DNA of 64,000 nt, from contig JAHHHU010000021.1 in NCBI GenBank assembly GCA_019359175.1, positions 1 to 64,000 of the forward strand, written 5' to 3'. The DNA comes from Phormidium tanganyikae FI6-MK23 (GTDB lineage: Bacteria > Cyanobacteriota > Cyanobacteriia > Leptolyngbyales > Leptolyngbyaceae). A program made the position numbers and the translations under genes. The notes beneath the pieces are model-generated. The model was given only the letters and a program-made list of their open reading frames with translations, searched no databases and was not told the DNA's origin. How positions within the stretch are numbered: the stretch's first letter is position 1; the number at the start of each line of letters is the position of its first letter. Below, one piece after another: positions 1-9,224 of the stretch.

Positions 1-113
1 ATCATCAGTACGCCGAACCAGCCGACATAGAGCCGGTTTTCGGTGGAGGTGACCCAGTTGCAGAACTGCGCCCACAGGTTTGCGCTTTCGCGTCTCTGTA
101 AGGTTGTCGTCAT
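1..113 (-). CDS. psbA: Photosystem II D1 protein, N-terminal part (runs off window)
   Basis: Only the first 37 codons are in the window; the gene continues past position 1. Reading leftwards from the ATG at 113-111 gives [14 protein letters not shown], then [18 protein letters not shown], which is the cytoplasmic N-terminus and start of helix A of D1, the photosystem II core subunit in the thylakoid membrane that carries the oxygen-evolving cluster and QB site. D1 is among the most conserved cyanobacterial proteins, so the assignment is secure although the catalytic residues lie outside. A sigma-70-like promoter is visible upstream. Which psbA isoform this is cannot be told from the N-terminus. 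Confidence 0.96.
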   Translation of the reverse strand, partial: MTTTLQRRESANLWAQFCNWVTSTENRLYVGWFGVLM

Positions 114-175
114 TGGTTTATGAGTGCTTGATTGGTTTACTCAAAGATTAGGTTGAAGAATCAATCCATGAATAT

Positions 176-204
176 AGATTAAGGGAGCTATTTCGTTTTG
201 TAAA
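176..204 (-). promoter_or_regulatory. Putative psbA promoter
   Basis: On the minus strand a TTTACA element (204-199) is followed after 17 bp by TAATCT (181-176), a reasonable -35/-10 pair for a type-1 cyanobacterial promoter. It lies about 65 bp upstream of the psbA ATG at 113, leaving a leader typical in length for psbA. The assignment rests on motif and spacing only. Confidence 0.5.
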
Positions 205-304
205 GGGTGAATTAAGTTTTTACTCATTTTCTGTAACAGTGGATTTACAGTTGCGAAATTCGATCGCTGATTATTGGTGTTTTCTGCTTCTAGAGACTGA
301 GAAC

Positions 305-1342
305 TCAAGAATGAGAAGCGTCTCCGATTCTGAGATTCGATAAGGCTTGCTTCATATCGGTTTCTAAGAAACGATCGATCGCGCAATGCACCCAAGCAAA
401 CGATCGTTGATTATCTTCACAGATCCGCTCAAATCCCAGAACATGGCGCAGCTTCTCATAAATGGGATGAACGATTAAGGTGTAAAGATCACAAATTTCT
501 GGGTAGTCGTTCCGAACCACGCGCAAAGTTTGCTGTGTATCTTCCAGAAGGTGACAAAGCGTTTCGACGGTGAGATGAGGCTGATCAATCACCCAAGCCC
601 GAATGTAAATCGATAGACAAGTTCGATCGCCTGGAGGTGCCATGACGAAGGGATCAACCGGATTATCAGTTGTGAGGTAAAAACTTCTACTAGGTTGCTG
701 AAAAAAGTAAGCATCAGATTCCGATGCCACAGGGAAAAGAACAGAAGCGGCAACGACACCTTCATTATCAGAGCGCCGCAAGACTCGCATTCCAATACTG
801 TATTGCTGCGACCAGATCCTTAACACTTTTGCAACTTTGGACATCGCAGCACCATCGCGAATCATCGGAGCATAGTTGCGGGTATAGAGATTCGCGATCG
901 AGATGGCATCGGTGCGTGGATTAAACGCATCGGCGAACAGTTCAATCGGTTTTTCTGGTTTGGGCAGTTCAAGTTCGGGAAGCGATCGGATTTGTAAACA
1001 AAGTGAATTTCCGTCGTATTGCTTTTCAAGTAGTCCGAGTGCAACCAGTCGATCGATCATCATGCCCGCAGATCGATCGCTGCCACGGTCTTGGTCACCA
1101 TAAAACAGTTCAGCGGCTTCTCGGTGAGTGCAGCTAATTAAACCATTTGGGGCGTGAAGCTCTTCTAGATTCGTGGGGAGTTGACCGCTCAGTTCCTCTT
1201 GCTGCTTGAGGAAGAGATAAGCCCATAAACGCACGAAATATTCTGCTTTGCGGCGGGTCAGTCCGCCTCGATGCTGAATCATTGCCACATAAGGACGCTG
1301 GATCTCGATCGGGAACAGACGATCTACGAGTTCTGGAATCAT
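305..1342 (-). CDS. Conserved hypothetical protein, possible winged-helix N-terminus
   Basis: 345 aa, ATG start at 1342. I do not recognise a named family. Residues about 20-115 look like a helical DNA-binding-type module (a helix-rich stretch, then AAELFYGDQDRGSDRSAGMM and a DRLVALGLLEK segment like a wing helix of replication or regulatory proteins). The rest is mixed alpha/beta without transmembrane segments or signal peptide. It is divergent from the LuxR-cofG pair and shares a 374-bp intergenic region with it, and is transcribed towards psbA. A role in regulation is possible but not shown by any motif I can name. Confidence 0.6.
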   Translation of the reverse strand: MIPELVDRLFPIEIQRPYVAMIQHRGGLTRRKAEYFVRLWAYLFLKQQEELSGQLPTNLEELHAPNGLISCTHREAAELFYGDQDRGSDRSAGMMIDRLVALGLLEKQYDGNSLCLQIRSLPELELPKPEKPIELFADAFNPRTDAISIANLYTRNYAPMIRDGAAMSKVAKVLRIWSQQYSIGMRVLRRSDNEGVVAASVLFPVASESDAYFFQQPSRSFYLTTDNPVDPFVMAPPGDRTCLSIYIRAWVIDQPHLTVETLCHLLEDTQQTLRVVRNDYPEICDLYTLIVHPIYEKLRHVLGFERICEDNQRSFAWVHCAIDRFLETDMKQALSNLRIGDASHS

Positions 1343-1716
1343 GATAGGTGGGGCTTGTGAAAAGTCGAAGAAAACAACCCAATCGGGTGAAGCAATTCGA
1401 TTGATCGATCAACGACAATCTGAGATGAGAAACTACGGATGCTTTTCGTTTGTTCTATTCCTGATGTCGAGGATCAGCCGAACTTGCAATCGGGATACCA
1501 TGAACAGCCTGAATTGAATCGCTCTGGTCTAACTGAGGTGATGCAACGTCAATCGTTTGCGCGGGATGACTCATTATGATTTGGTAATTCTCTTCAGAGG
1601 TGAGAAATTCCTAAAACTTCAAATTACTTCAGCTTAGTTCGCCGTTGTTCAGCTTACTTCGGTGTTCTTCAGGGCGCTCATTGTGACTTCAGAGTGACGG
1701 TACTCAAAATAGAGCA
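1343..1716. other. Divergent intergenic region carrying a phased TTC array
   Basis: 374 bp without a gene, between the hypothetical gene on the minus strand and the PAS-LuxR gene on the plus strand. It must hold the promoters of both. Its second half is occupied by a regularly spaced TTC/TTCAG repeat (listed separately). No RNA gene was recognised here. Confidence 0.7.
1588..1692 (+). repeat. Array of TTC(AG) motifs in 10/20-bp phase
   Basis: TTC begins at 1588, 1608, 1618, 1628, 1638, 1648, 1658, 1668 and 1688, so nearly every 10-bp step carries the triplet. The longer motif TTCAG begins at 1628, 1648, 1668 and 1688, exactly 20 bp apart, and a 14-bp near-perfect direct repeat (TTCAGCTTA, G or C, TTCG) sits at 1628-1641 and 1648-1661. 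A 10-bp period puts all copies on the same face of the helix. The array ends 29 bp before the GTG at 1717, so it overlaps the expected promoter position of the LuxR-cofG unit. Confidence 0.6.
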
Positions 1717-2421
1717 GTGCCTAAAAATTCTGAGCTTATGACTGCCCCTTTCTTCTCTATGCCCCTGGAGATTCAACCCTCCTGTTTGAAGGTTTACTCT
1801 CAACAACGATCGACGCGCCGTTCTCGCCGCAACGAGCCGAACCGACGGGAATTTTCAAGTTCGACATCTGCTAACTCGGATCGTGATTTTGTCAGTCATG
1901 ATCCGATGTGGGGAGTGTTGCTTGAGTCGATGCCGCTTGGTGTGATGGTGCTGGCATCTTCGCTGCAAACGGTGTATTGCAATGAGAAGGCGAAAGGTTT
2001 CTGCGATCGCTTACAGAATACAGATGATGAGTTGCCGATTAGCATTTGTCAGCTTTGCCAGCGATTGATGCAAGAGGATTCTGTTTCGTCAGAGCCGCTG
2101 ATTATGGAGTATCAAGAGCGAGATCAGTTTTTTCGATTGCAGGCGCGCTGGATGGATCTCTCTGCAACACAGCCGCTACTTTTAGTGTTGATCGAAGATT
2201 GTCAAGAATCGATGCGGAAAGAGTTAGTGATCGAGCAAGACAAATATGATTTAACCGATCGAGAAGCTGAAATTTGGTTCTTACTGCGCCAAAAATATTC
2301 CTACCAGGACATTTCAGATTTGCTAAGAATAAGCTTGAATACCGTGAAAACGCACGTTAAAAACATCTATTCAAAGCGAAAAAACTTAGCAAACGAGCGG
2401 AAAATTTGGTATTCCAGATAA
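1717..2421 (+). CDS. PAS-containing LuxR-type transcriptional regulator
   Basis: 234 aa from a GTG at 1717 (an ATG at 1738 is an alternative). Residues about 65-165 resemble a PAS sensor domain (WGVLLESMPLGVMVLAS, then VYCNEKAKGFCDRL). The C-terminal 60 residues are a LuxR/NarL helix-turn-helix: LTDREAEIWFLLRQKYSYQD, then ISDLLRISLNTVKTHVKNIY. There is no receiver domain, so it probably senses a small ligand or redox state directly. The next gene, cofG, begins only 15 nt after its stop, which suggests cotranscription. An array of phased TTC motifs upstream could be its own operator. The ligand is unknown. Confidence 0.82.
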   Translation: MPKNSELMTAPFFSMPLEIQPSCLKVYSQQRSTRRSRRNEPNRREFSSSTSANSDRDFVSHDPMWGVLLESMPLGVMVLASSLQTVYCNEKAKGFCDRLQNTDDELPISICQLCQRLMQEDSVSSEPLIMEYQERDQFFRLQARWMDLSATQPLLLVLIEDCQESMRKELVIEQDKYDLTDREAEIWFLLRQKYSYQDISDLLRISLNTVKTHVKNIYSKRKNLANERKIWYSR

Positions 2422-2436
2422 TAGGTTTATCTGTGT

Positions 2437-3414
2437 GTGCGAATGCGATCAATTACTTATAGTCCGGCTTACACGATCGTTCCAACCTACGAATGCTTTA
2501 ATCGCTGTACATACTGCAATTTTCGGACAGATCCAGGTAAGAGCGAATGGCTGAGTCTGTCCGAAGCAGAGAAGATTTTGAGAAAGCTACTATCTCAAAA
2601 TGTGATTGAGATTTTAATTTTAAGCGGAGAGGTTCATCCTCAGCATCCTCTAAGGTTTGCTTGGTTCGATCGAATTTTCTTGCTTTGCGAAGTTGCGCTT
2701 TCGATGGGCTTTCTGCCTCATACCAATGCTGGGATTCTTACATTTGATGAGATGGCAAAGTTAAAAACCGTCAATGTTTCAATGGGTCTGATGTTGGAAC
2801 AAATGACACCAACATTGTTAGAAACGGTTCATCGTAATGCACCGAGTAAAGTACCAGAAGTGCGATCGCAGCAATTGATTTGGGCTGGAGAATTACAAAT
2901 TCCATTTACAACAGGATTGCTGCTAGGGATTGGGGAAAGTGAGCGAGATCGTATTGATACGCTGGAGGAAATTGCTCAAATTCACGATCGCTTTGGTCAC
3001 ATTCAAGAAGTAATCTTGCAGCCGTATAGCCCTGGTCACAGAGAAAGCCTTTCTCAAGCTGCTTTTAGTCCACAACAATTGATTGAATTGATCAAAGTTG
3101 CGCGTGGGATTTTGCCGGAATCGATCACAATTCAAATTCCCCCAAATCTTGTTCAAAACGATTTACTTGCTTGTCTAGAAGCAGGCGCAACAGATTTAGG
3201 CGGAATCAGTCCACATGATGAAGTGAATCCTGATTATCCACATCCCAAAGCTGCGGATCTAAAGGCGTTGCTTGAACCGCATGGATGGGACTTGGTCGAG
3301 CGATTGCCGATTTATCCGCAGCACGATAATTGGCTTTCTGACCGTTTAAAGATTGCTGTTCAACGTCATAAAACCGCTGGACTTGCAGCACCTAAAAATT
3401 CTGTGACGTACTGA
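2437..3414 (+). CDS. cofG: FO synthase subunit 1, radical SAM (CofG)
   Basis: 325 aa from GTG 2437 or ATG 2443. The radical-SAM cluster motif CxxxCxxC is visible at C20, C24 and C27 (YECFNRCTYCNF), followed by TDPG and a TIM-barrel-like body; the GISPHDEVNPDYPHP stretch is characteristic of CofG. With CofH the enzyme makes 7,8-didemethyl-8-hydroxy-5-deazariboflavin (FO), the antenna chromophore of class I photolyases in cyanobacteria and the core of F420. No cofH is in the window. The last 49 bp overlap the 3' end of the convergent hydrolase gene. It follows the PAS-LuxR gene by 15 nt. Confidence 0.93.
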   Translation: MRMRSITYSPAYTIVPTYECFNRCTYCNFRTDPGKSEWLSLSEAEKILRKLLSQNVIEILILSGEVHPQHPLRFAWFDRIFLLCEVALSMGFLPHTNAGILTFDEMAKLKTVNVSMGLMLEQMTPTLLETVHRNAPSKVPEVRSQQLIWAGELQIPFTTGLLLGIGESERDRIDTLEEIAQIHDRFGHIQEVILQPYSPGHRESLSQAAFSPQQLIELIKVARGILPESITIQIPPNLVQNDLLACLEAGATDLGGISPHDEVNPDYPHPKAADLKALLEPHGWDLVERLPIYPQHDNWLSDRLKIAVQRHKTAGLAAPKNSVTY

Positions 3415-4223
3415 AGATAAGTGTCTGGATCTTCGAGCATTGGAAAGTGAGCCGTGTTTGGAATCGTGACGTGCTGAACTCGATCGCTGAATGCCGCCGC
3501 TTTTTCTCCCATCTCAGCAGGAATAATTTTGTCGTACTCACCTGAAATCAACAACGTGGGAACCGAGATTCGAGCAAATTCAGCAGGCATTGTTGTTGCT
3601 GCTTCTTCGCTCACGGCAGAAAACATTGTTCCGAGTGCTGCCGATTCATCAGCTAATAAAAAATCAGCCAAAAAAGCGCGGCTCATATCTCGTGGAACAG
3701 ATTGATGAAGGAATCGCTGCATGAATAAGCGATCGGTAAACGGCAAGCTATAGAGCCAAGGCAAACGGAATTTCACCACATAGCCGCCGAATTTATGAAA
3801 CGCTTTGAATGCTCTCTCTTGATATTCAAAGATGCCGCTGCAAGTGAGAACGGCTCGATCGACAAATTCTGCGTATCGATTTAAGAATAAAACCGCGATC
3901 GACGATCCCGTCGAATGAGCATTGAGACAAACTTTCTGAAGCCTCAATGCAACGAGCAAGCCCGCTAAATCCCTCACGTAAATATCAAGGTTGTAAGTCG
4001 ATTCGGGTGCGTCGTCCATTCTCGATCGACCGAATCCACGCATATCGTACAGCAAACAATCGAAATGATGAGAAAGCGATCGAGCCGTACTTTCCCAATA
4101 ACGTGAAGAGCCACCCCAACCATGAATAAAAACTAAAACAGGCTTACCGCTCGGCTGATTGTCGCCCGATTCGGTAAGCCATTCGTAATAGTGATTAAAG
4201 CCGTTGACTGAAATGTAAGCCAT
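3366..4223 (-). CDS. Alpha/beta hydrolase
   Basis: 285 aa, ATG at 4223. Alpha/beta-hydrolase landmarks in order: oxyanion-region HGWGGSSRYW (about residues 34-43), YDMRGFGRS, a nucleophile elbow HSTGS (AHSTGSSIA, the first small residue being Ala rather than Gly), a cap region, then GEYDKIIP (acid) and TAHFPMLEDP (catalytic His). The substrate is unknown. It lies 69 nt downstream of clpX on the same strand, with a hairpin between them, so it may be read through from the clp operon. Its 3' end overlaps cofG by 49 bp on the opposite strand. Confidence 0.88.
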   Translation of the reverse strand: MAYISVNGFNHYYEWLTESGDNQPSGKPVLVFIHGWGGSSRYWESTARSLSHHFDCLLYDMRGFGRSRMDDAPESTYNLDIYVRDLAGLLVALRLQKVCLNAHSTGSSIAVLFLNRYAEFVDRAVLTCSGIFEYQERAFKAFHKFGGYVVKFRLPWLYSLPFTDRLFMQRFLHQSVPRDMSRAFLADFLLADESAALGTMFSAVSEEAATTMPAEFARISVPTLLISGEYDKIIPAEMGEKAAAFSDRVQHVTIPNTAHFPMLEDPDTYLQYVTEFLGAASPAVL

Positions 4224-4232
4224 GCTGAAAGA

Positions 4233-4282
4233 GCAGATTGAAACGTTTCCAAAATTAGAGTATCACTCGATTTTCAATCTGC
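4233..4282 (-). terminator. Hairpin downstream of clpX
   Basis: A perfect 11-bp inverted repeat, GCAGATTGAAA at 4233-4243 and TTTCAATCTGC at 4272-4282, with a 28-nt loop. It starts 10 nt after the clpX stop and runs into the leader of the hydrolase gene. No good U-tract follows, so it may be a processing or attenuation hairpin rather than a strong terminator. Confidence 0.45.
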
Positions 4283-4292
4283 CAGTTAAGCT

Positions 4293-5630
4293 TTATGCTG
4301 ATTCTGGTTTTGGAATCGAAGAGGGATGTAGAAGCAGTTCAGCCGTCGATCGCTTCTCAACCATTTCGCGTGTAATTGTGCATCGAGTCACATCTTTGCG
4401 TGAAGGCAACTCGTACATAATATCAAGCATCATTTCTTCGACGATACTCCGAAGGGCGCGCGCTCCGGTTTTACGACGGTACGCTTCTTGTGCGATCGCT
4501 CTTACCGCATCCGACTTAAATTCGAGCTGCACGTTGTCCATTTTCAGCAATTTCTGGAACTGCTTGACCAGTGCATTCTTCGGTTCAGTTAGAATTTCAG
4601 CTAGTGCATCTTCATCGAGCGGATCGACGATCGCCATCGCTGGAATTCGTCCGATAAATTCAGGAATCAAACCGAATTTCACTAGGTCATCCGGTTCCAA
4701 ATGTTTCAGTACATCAGCGGTACGCTTTTCTTTCGATTGTTCAGCGGATTGAACAAAACCCATCGATCGCTTACCCATCCGCTGTTCAACTGCTTTGTCC
4801 AGGCCCACAAACGCACCACCGCAAATAAACAGAATATTGCTGGTGTCGATTTGGATGCAGTCTTGGTAAGGGTGTTTCCGTCCGCCTTGGGGGGGGACGT
4901 TTGCGACCGTGCCTTCCAGCATTTTCAATAGAGCTTGCTGAACGCCCTCGCCCGAAACATCGCGGGTAATTGAAGGGTTCTCACTCTTCCGCGCAATCTT
5001 ATCGATTTCGTCAATATAGATAATTCCGCGCTGCGCCTCTTCGACATCGAGATCAGCAACTTGGAGTAAGCGAAGCAGAATATTTTCGACATCTTCGCCG
5101 ACATATCCCGCCTCGGTGAGTGTCGTCGCGTCCGCGACCGCAAACGGAACATCAAGAATTTCAGCTAGCGTTTGAGCCAGAAGCGTTTTACCGCATCCAG
5201 TCGGGCCGATTAACAGAATATTCGACTTTTGAAGTTCAACAGCATCATCCGGCGACGATTTGCCATTGCTCTTTGCCTGCAAGAAGCTCAGACGCTTGTA
5301 ATGGTTATAAACCGCGACCGAGAGGACTTTTTTCGCCTCGTCTTGACCGATCACGTGCTCATCCAAATATTTCTTGATCTCTCGCGGTTTAGGCAATTGA
5401 TTCAAGGAAATATTGGCAGAACGAGATCGACGTTTTTCTGGGGCTTGCTCTCGGCGCGGAACAGGTTGCGGGGCAGCACTGGAGTCAAACAACTCCTCAT
5501 CCAAAATCTCGTTGCACAAATCTACACACTCATCGCAGATATAGACACCAGGCCCTGCGATCAGTTTGCGAACTTGTTCTTGAGACTTGCCACAAAAAGA
5601 ACATTTCAGATGGGAGTCGTACTTTGACAT
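4293..5630 (-). CDS. clpX: ATP-dependent Clp protease ATP-binding subunit ClpX
   Basis: 445 aa, the usual length. The N-terminal zinc-binding domain has C10, C13, C32 and C35; then Walker A GPTGCGKT, the pore loop GYVGEDVE, Walker [12 protein letters not shown], the ClpP-docking region near [11 protein letters not shown], and the sensor-2/C-terminal domain ([12 protein letters not shown]). ClpX is a hexameric AAA+ unfoldase that feeds substrates to ClpP in the cytoplasm. It follows clpP by 9 nt and is the last certain gene of a tig-clpP-clpX operon, an order widely conserved in bacteria. Confidence 0.98.
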   Translation of the reverse strand: MSKYDSHLKCSFCGKSQEQVRKLIAGPGVYICDECVDLCNEILDEELFDSSAAPQPVPRREQAPEKRRSRSANISLNQLPKPREIKKYLDEHVIGQDEAKKVLSVAVYNHYKRLSFLQAKSNGKSSPDDAVELQKSNILLIGPTGCGKTLLAQTLAEILDVPFAVADATTLTEAGYVGEDVENILLRLLQVADLDVEEAQRGIIYIDEIDKIARKSENPSITRDVSGEGVQQALLKMLEGTVANVPPQGGRKHPYQDCIQIDTSNILFICGGAFVGLDKAVEQRMGKRSMGFVQSAEQSKEKRTADVLKHLEPDDLVKFGLIPEFIGRIPAMAIVDPLDEDALAEILTEPKNALVKQFQKLLKMDNVQLEFKSDAVRAIAQEAYRRKTGARALRSIVEEMMLDIMYELPSRKDVTRCTITREMVEKRSTAELLLHPSSIPKPESA

Positions 5631-5639
5631 ATCTGCCTC

Positions 5640-6335
5640 TTATCTTGCTGCGGCGACAGGTTCACCTGCCTTGGGAAGGTTCTGCCGAGTAATCACTTGG
5701 TCGATCAAGCCATACGCTTTTGCTTCTTCGGCAGACATAAAGAAATCGCGCTCTGTATCTGCTTCGAGGCGATCGAGCGGTTGTCCGGTGTGCTGAGCGA
5801 GTAGCTCATTCAGCTTGCGCTTATGATAAAGGATTTCTTTCGCTTGGATCTCGATGTCTACCGCTTGCCCTTGAGCACCGCCCAACGGTTGGTGAATCAT
5901 GATTCGAGAGCTTGGCAAAGACATCCGTTTTCCAGGAGTTCCACCGGACAAGAGGAACGCCCCCATACTAGCAGCCAACCCAAAACAGATAGTGACAACA
6001 TCGCAGCTCACTTGCTGCATCGTGTCATAGATTGCCATTCCCGCTGTGACGGAGCCACCCGGAGAATTGATATAGATTTGAATATCTTTTTCGGGATCTT
6101 CGGCTTCGAGAAACAACAGTTGAGCGACAAGAGAGTCGGCAACCGTGTCATCGATCGCGCTTCCTAAAAAGATGATGCGTTCGCGCAGGAGGCGCGAGTA
6201 GATATCAAAGGCACGTTCGCCCCGCCCAGACTGCTCAACCACCATCGGGACGACATTGGTTGGAGCAGCTTGAGATACGACATCAAGCGTGCTGAGATTC
6301 TGAATGATGTAGTCGTGAGATTGAGAGTTATACAT
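5640..6335 (-). CDS. clpP: ATP-dependent Clp protease proteolytic subunit ClpP
   Basis: 231 aa from ATG 6335; the frame stays open to a TTG at 6365, but the ATG is preferred. Counting from the TTG, the catalytic triad is S133 (AASMGAF), H158 (IMIHQP) and D207 (TERDFF), with spacings of 25 and 49 residues as in E. coli ClpP. A short leader before [20 protein letters not shown] is probably processed. It forms tetradecameric chambers that degrade substrates delivered by ClpX. Cyanobacteria have several clpP paralogues; the clpX-linked one is usually called clpP2, which is inferred here from context. Confidence 0.97.
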   Translation of the reverse strand: MYNSQSHDYIIQNLSTLDVVSQAAPTNVVPMVVEQSGRGERAFDIYSRLLRERIIFLGSAIDDTVADSLVAQLLFLEAEDPEKDIQIYINSPGGSVTAGMAIYDTMQQVSCDVVTICFGLAASMGAFLLSGGTPGKRMSLPSSRIMIHQPLGGAQGQAVDIEIQAKEILYHKRKLNELLAQHTGQPLDRLEADTERDFFMSAEEAKAYGLIDQVITRQNLPKAGEPVAAAR

Positions 6336-6431
6336 GAGGCAAGCGGCTACGTTCCACAAGTTCAATTCTAGCCAACAAAAGCTAAGTTATCCGGTACACA
6401 TACCGAATGCTTAAAGATTTGACGGATATCC

Positions 6432-7850
6432 CTACTCTACGACTTCGACTTCAACCGCTTCGGCTTCGGTTTCGTCGAGTTCGTCCTCTTCTTCTGGCTC
6501 GTCTTTCTTCAGCGTTCCTTCGGGAACAAGTTCGATCGTGGAATTCGCGATCAGCCAATCCATGATCTTCTCCTTTAGCAAGTCTTCTTCGACTGCACTC
6601 TTGAGCCGATCCATATCGATATCACGTCCCGCCAATTCTGTCAGCAGTTCTTGAACTTTGGTATTGAGTTCGTCTTCTTCGACTTTGATCGATTCTTGTT
6701 TGGCGACTTGACCGAGGGCAAGGGTGCGTTTGATTCGCTCGATCGCATCGGGACGCGATCGCTCTTTCAACATCGGAATCGTGTCCTTATTCAAGAGCTG
6801 CTTAATATCGATACCTTGTTGCTGAAGCTGCATCGCGGTTTGCGTCACCATATATTCGACTTCGCGTTCGATCATGGTTTCGGGTAAATCCGCTTCCACT
6901 TGATTCAGCAATTCGTTGAGAAGTGCCTCTTCTTTGTTCGATTTGGTTTGCTGCTCAGCTTCTTCGGCAAAACGCTTTTCTAGGGATTCGCGCATATCAG
7001 CGATCGTTTCAAATTCGTCATCACTTGCTTCTTTCGCAAAGTCGTCATCGACTTCGGGAAGTTCTTTTGCTTTCAGTTCTTTGAGGGTGATGTCAAATTT
7101 TGCGGGTCGTCCAGCAAGCTGTTCTTGGGGATAGTCTTCGGGAAAAGTAACGGAAATTTCCTTGGTTTCGCCAGGATTCATGCCGAAAATCCCATCAATG
7201 AAGCCTGCGATGAAGCGACCTTCTTCAAGTTCAAGCTGAAAATCAGAGGCTTCGCCACCGGGAACTTCGATTTCTTCTTCGCCCTCAGCAGGAATGAAAC
7301 GACCTTTGAAGTCGATTACAGAGACATCGCCTTTCTCAGCGGCTCGGTCTTCGATCGGGATCATCGTTGCCATCTGAGTCCGGTAGTTTTCGATTACCGA
7401 ATCGACTTTTTCTGAATCAGGCTTCACTTCTTCTGCTTGAACCGTGAAGTCTTTATACTGCTTCAGCGTCACTTCGGGAGACACATCCACGGATGCTGAG
7501 AACGTCAACGCTTGACCGGGCGTGTATTGGGCAATTAAGTCATCGAACGACGATCGCAGTTGAAAATTTCCAAGCGCGTCAATTTTCTCCTGCTTGATGG
7601 CTTCTTTCAGTGCCGTATCCACCAGCTCTTCGATCACAGAGGCTTTGATTCGAGCCATTCCGAAGCGCTGAATCAAGACTTGGCGCGGTACTTTGCCTTT
7701 GCGGAACCCCGGAACATTCAACGATTTCGTGAAGTCCTGGATCACGCGATCGTAGGTTTTCTGAGACATCTCTGGCGTAATTTCAATTTCCAACCCGATC
7801 TGACTGGCGGGAAGCTTTTCCTGGGTAACTTTCATCGGCGTAAGTGACAA
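6432..7850 (-). CDS. tig: Trigger factor, ribosome-associated chaperone and prolyl isomerase
   Basis: 472 aa. The N-terminal ribosome-binding domain contains VPGFRKGKVPRQVL (about residues 46-60), matching the trigger-factor signature; a central FKBP-like PPIase domain follows (EKGDVSVIDFKG, then ETKEISVTFPEDYPQEQLAG), then the long helical C-terminal arms. The C-terminus is a very acidic tail rich in E and D. It binds nascent chains at the exit tunnel. It is the first gene of the tig-clpP-clpX operon, 66 nt ahead of clpP counted to the TTG of clpP and 96 nt to its ATG. Confidence 0.97.
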   Translation of the reverse strand: MSLTPMKVTQEKLPASQIGLEIEITPEMSQKTYDRVIQDFTKSLNVPGFRKGKVPRQVLIQRFGMARIKASVIEELVDTALKEAIKQEKIDALGNFQLRSSFDDLIAQYTPGQALTFSASVDVSPEVTLKQYKDFTVQAEEVKPDSEKVDSVIENYRTQMATMIPIEDRAAEKGDVSVIDFKGRFIPAEGEEEIEVPGGEASDFQLELEEGRFIAGFIDGIFGMNPGETKEISVTFPEDYPQEQLAGRPAKFDITLKELKAKELPEVDDDFAKEASDDEFETIADMRESLEKRFAEEAEQQTKSNKEEALLNELLNQVEADLPETMIEREVEYMVTQTAMQLQQQGIDIKQLLNKDTIPMLKERSRPDAIERIKRTLALGQVAKQESIKVEEDELNTKVQELLTELAGRDIDMDRLKSAVEEDLLKEKIMDWLIANSTIELVPEGTLKKDEPEEEDELDETEAEAVEVEVVE

Positions 7851-8161
7851 AGAATGCGTATTTCTATCAAGCAGTAAGCTATACTAACCGATTCTAGCCA
7901 CGGTTGCGCGATCCGTTTGGGGGAATCTTAAGGATTGAACTGACAAAATCGCGAGACGATTCTGCGATAATTCAAGGAACACTGGCAGTCGGAAAGGCAT
8001 TTCACAAGTCGCTTGAATTCGTGCCCAAAGCACGTTAGTCTCTGAATGAAACTAAGATAGAACGATCGAGAAGCCTTTTATTATTCTTGCTAAGTCTGGC
8101 GAAAACGAAATCTTATTGATGCTTTTCTGAGTTGATTTGAAGTTGGTTGGAGGAATACATT
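7851..8161. other. Divergent promoter region between tig and asd
   Basis: 311 bp holding the promoters of the minus-strand tig-clpP-clpX operon and the plus-strand asd-dapA genes. A small hairpin (CGTGC-CCAAA-GCACG) lies near 8020-8035. A clear Shine-Dalgarno GGAGG is at 8149-8153. I see no further gene. Confidence 0.5.
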
Positions 8162-9199
8162 TTGGGTCAATCCTATCGAGTAGCGATTTTAGGTGCGACA
8201 GGGGCGGTTGGAACTGAACTGTTAGAGTTGTTGGATCGCCGCAATTTCCCCGTTTCGGAATTGAAGCTGTTAGCCTCGCCACGATCTGCAGGTTCTACTC
8301 TGATGTTCCAGGGAGAGAGTTTATCGATCCAGGCGGTGAACGAAGCATCATTTAATGATGTTGATATTGTTCTAGCCTCAGCGGGTGGATCAATTTCAAA
8401 GCAATGGGTGAAAGATATTGTTGCCGCTGGGGCAGTAATGATCGATAATTCCAGCGCGTTTCGGATGAATGCAGATGTACCGCTGGTCGTGCCGGAAGTG
8501 AATCCAGAAGCTGTGGCACACCACAGAGGCGTGATTGCTAATCCGAACTGTACGACGATTTTGATGTCGGTTGCGATCTATCCATTGCATCAAGTAATGC
8601 CAATTAAAAGAATTGTGGCATCGACATATCAATCTGCTAGTGGTGCGGGTGCGCGGGCGATGGAAGAAGTGAAACATCAATCGATCGACATTTTGCAAGG
8701 CAGATCACCGAAAGCCGAAATCTTGCCGTATCCTTTGGCTTTTAATCTGTTTCCGCATAATTCAAAGCTCGATGAATCCGGGTACTGCGAAGAAGAGTTG
8801 AAGATGGTAAATGAAACTCGCAAAATCTTCGGAGCGCCAGATCTGAGAATTACTGCAACTTGTGTACGGGTTCCCGTCTTACGAGCACACTCAGAAGCGA
8901 TTAACCTAGAGTTTGATGTGCCGTTTAGCGTGGAAAAAGCGCGAGAACTGTTGCAGGAAGCACCAGGAGTTAAACTCGTTGAAGACTGGAACGCCAACTA
9001 TTTCCCAATGCCGATCGATGCCAGCGGCAAGGATGAGGTTTTAGTCGGACGCATTCGCCAAGATATTTCTAACCCAAATGGTCTGGAACTTTGGCTGTGT
9101 GGGGATCAAATTCGCAAGGGAGCAGCCCTGAACGCGATTCAAATTGCAGAATTACTAATTGAAAAGAATTTGCTCAAACCAGCTTTAACGAATCGATAG
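8162..9199 (+). CDS. asd: Aspartate-semialdehyde dehydrogenase
   Basis: 345 aa from a TTG at 8162, chosen because GGAGG at 8149-8153 sits 8 nt upstream and the protein then begins [17 protein letters not shown]; an upstream TTG at 8147 overlaps the ribosome-binding site. The Rossmann motif GATGAVG, the active-site Cys in ANPNCTTI, the [10 protein letters not shown] segment and a C-terminal GRIRQD motif are visible. The enzyme reduces aspartyl phosphate to aspartate semialdehyde, the branch point to lysine/diaminopimelate and threonine/methionine. dapA follows after 25 nt, so the two enzymes of consecutive steps are likely cotranscribed. Confidence 0.97.
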   Translation: MGQSYRVAILGATGAVGTELLELLDRRNFPVSELKLLASPRSAGSTLMFQGESLSIQAVNEASFNDVDIVLASAGGSISKQWVKDIVAAGAVMIDNSSAFRMNADVPLVVPEVNPEAVAHHRGVIANPNCTTILMSVAIYPLHQVMPIKRIVASTYQSASGAGARAMEEVKHQSIDILQGRSPKAEILPYPLAFNLFPHNSKLDESGYCEEELKMVNETRKIFGAPDLRITATCVRVPVLRAHSEAINLEFDVPFSVEKARELLQEAPGVKLVEDWNANYFPMPIDASGKDEVLVGRIRQDISNPNGLELWLCGDQIRKGAALNAIQIAELLIEKNLLKPALTNR

Positions 9200-9224
9200 T
9201 TATAAAGGGGAGTTTAAACAGAGT

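Noticed and set aside
4222-4752. Plus-strand ORF of 176 codons across clpX
   Set aside because: Antisense to the 3' part of clpX; Ser-rich, low-complexity translation that mirrors clpX codons.
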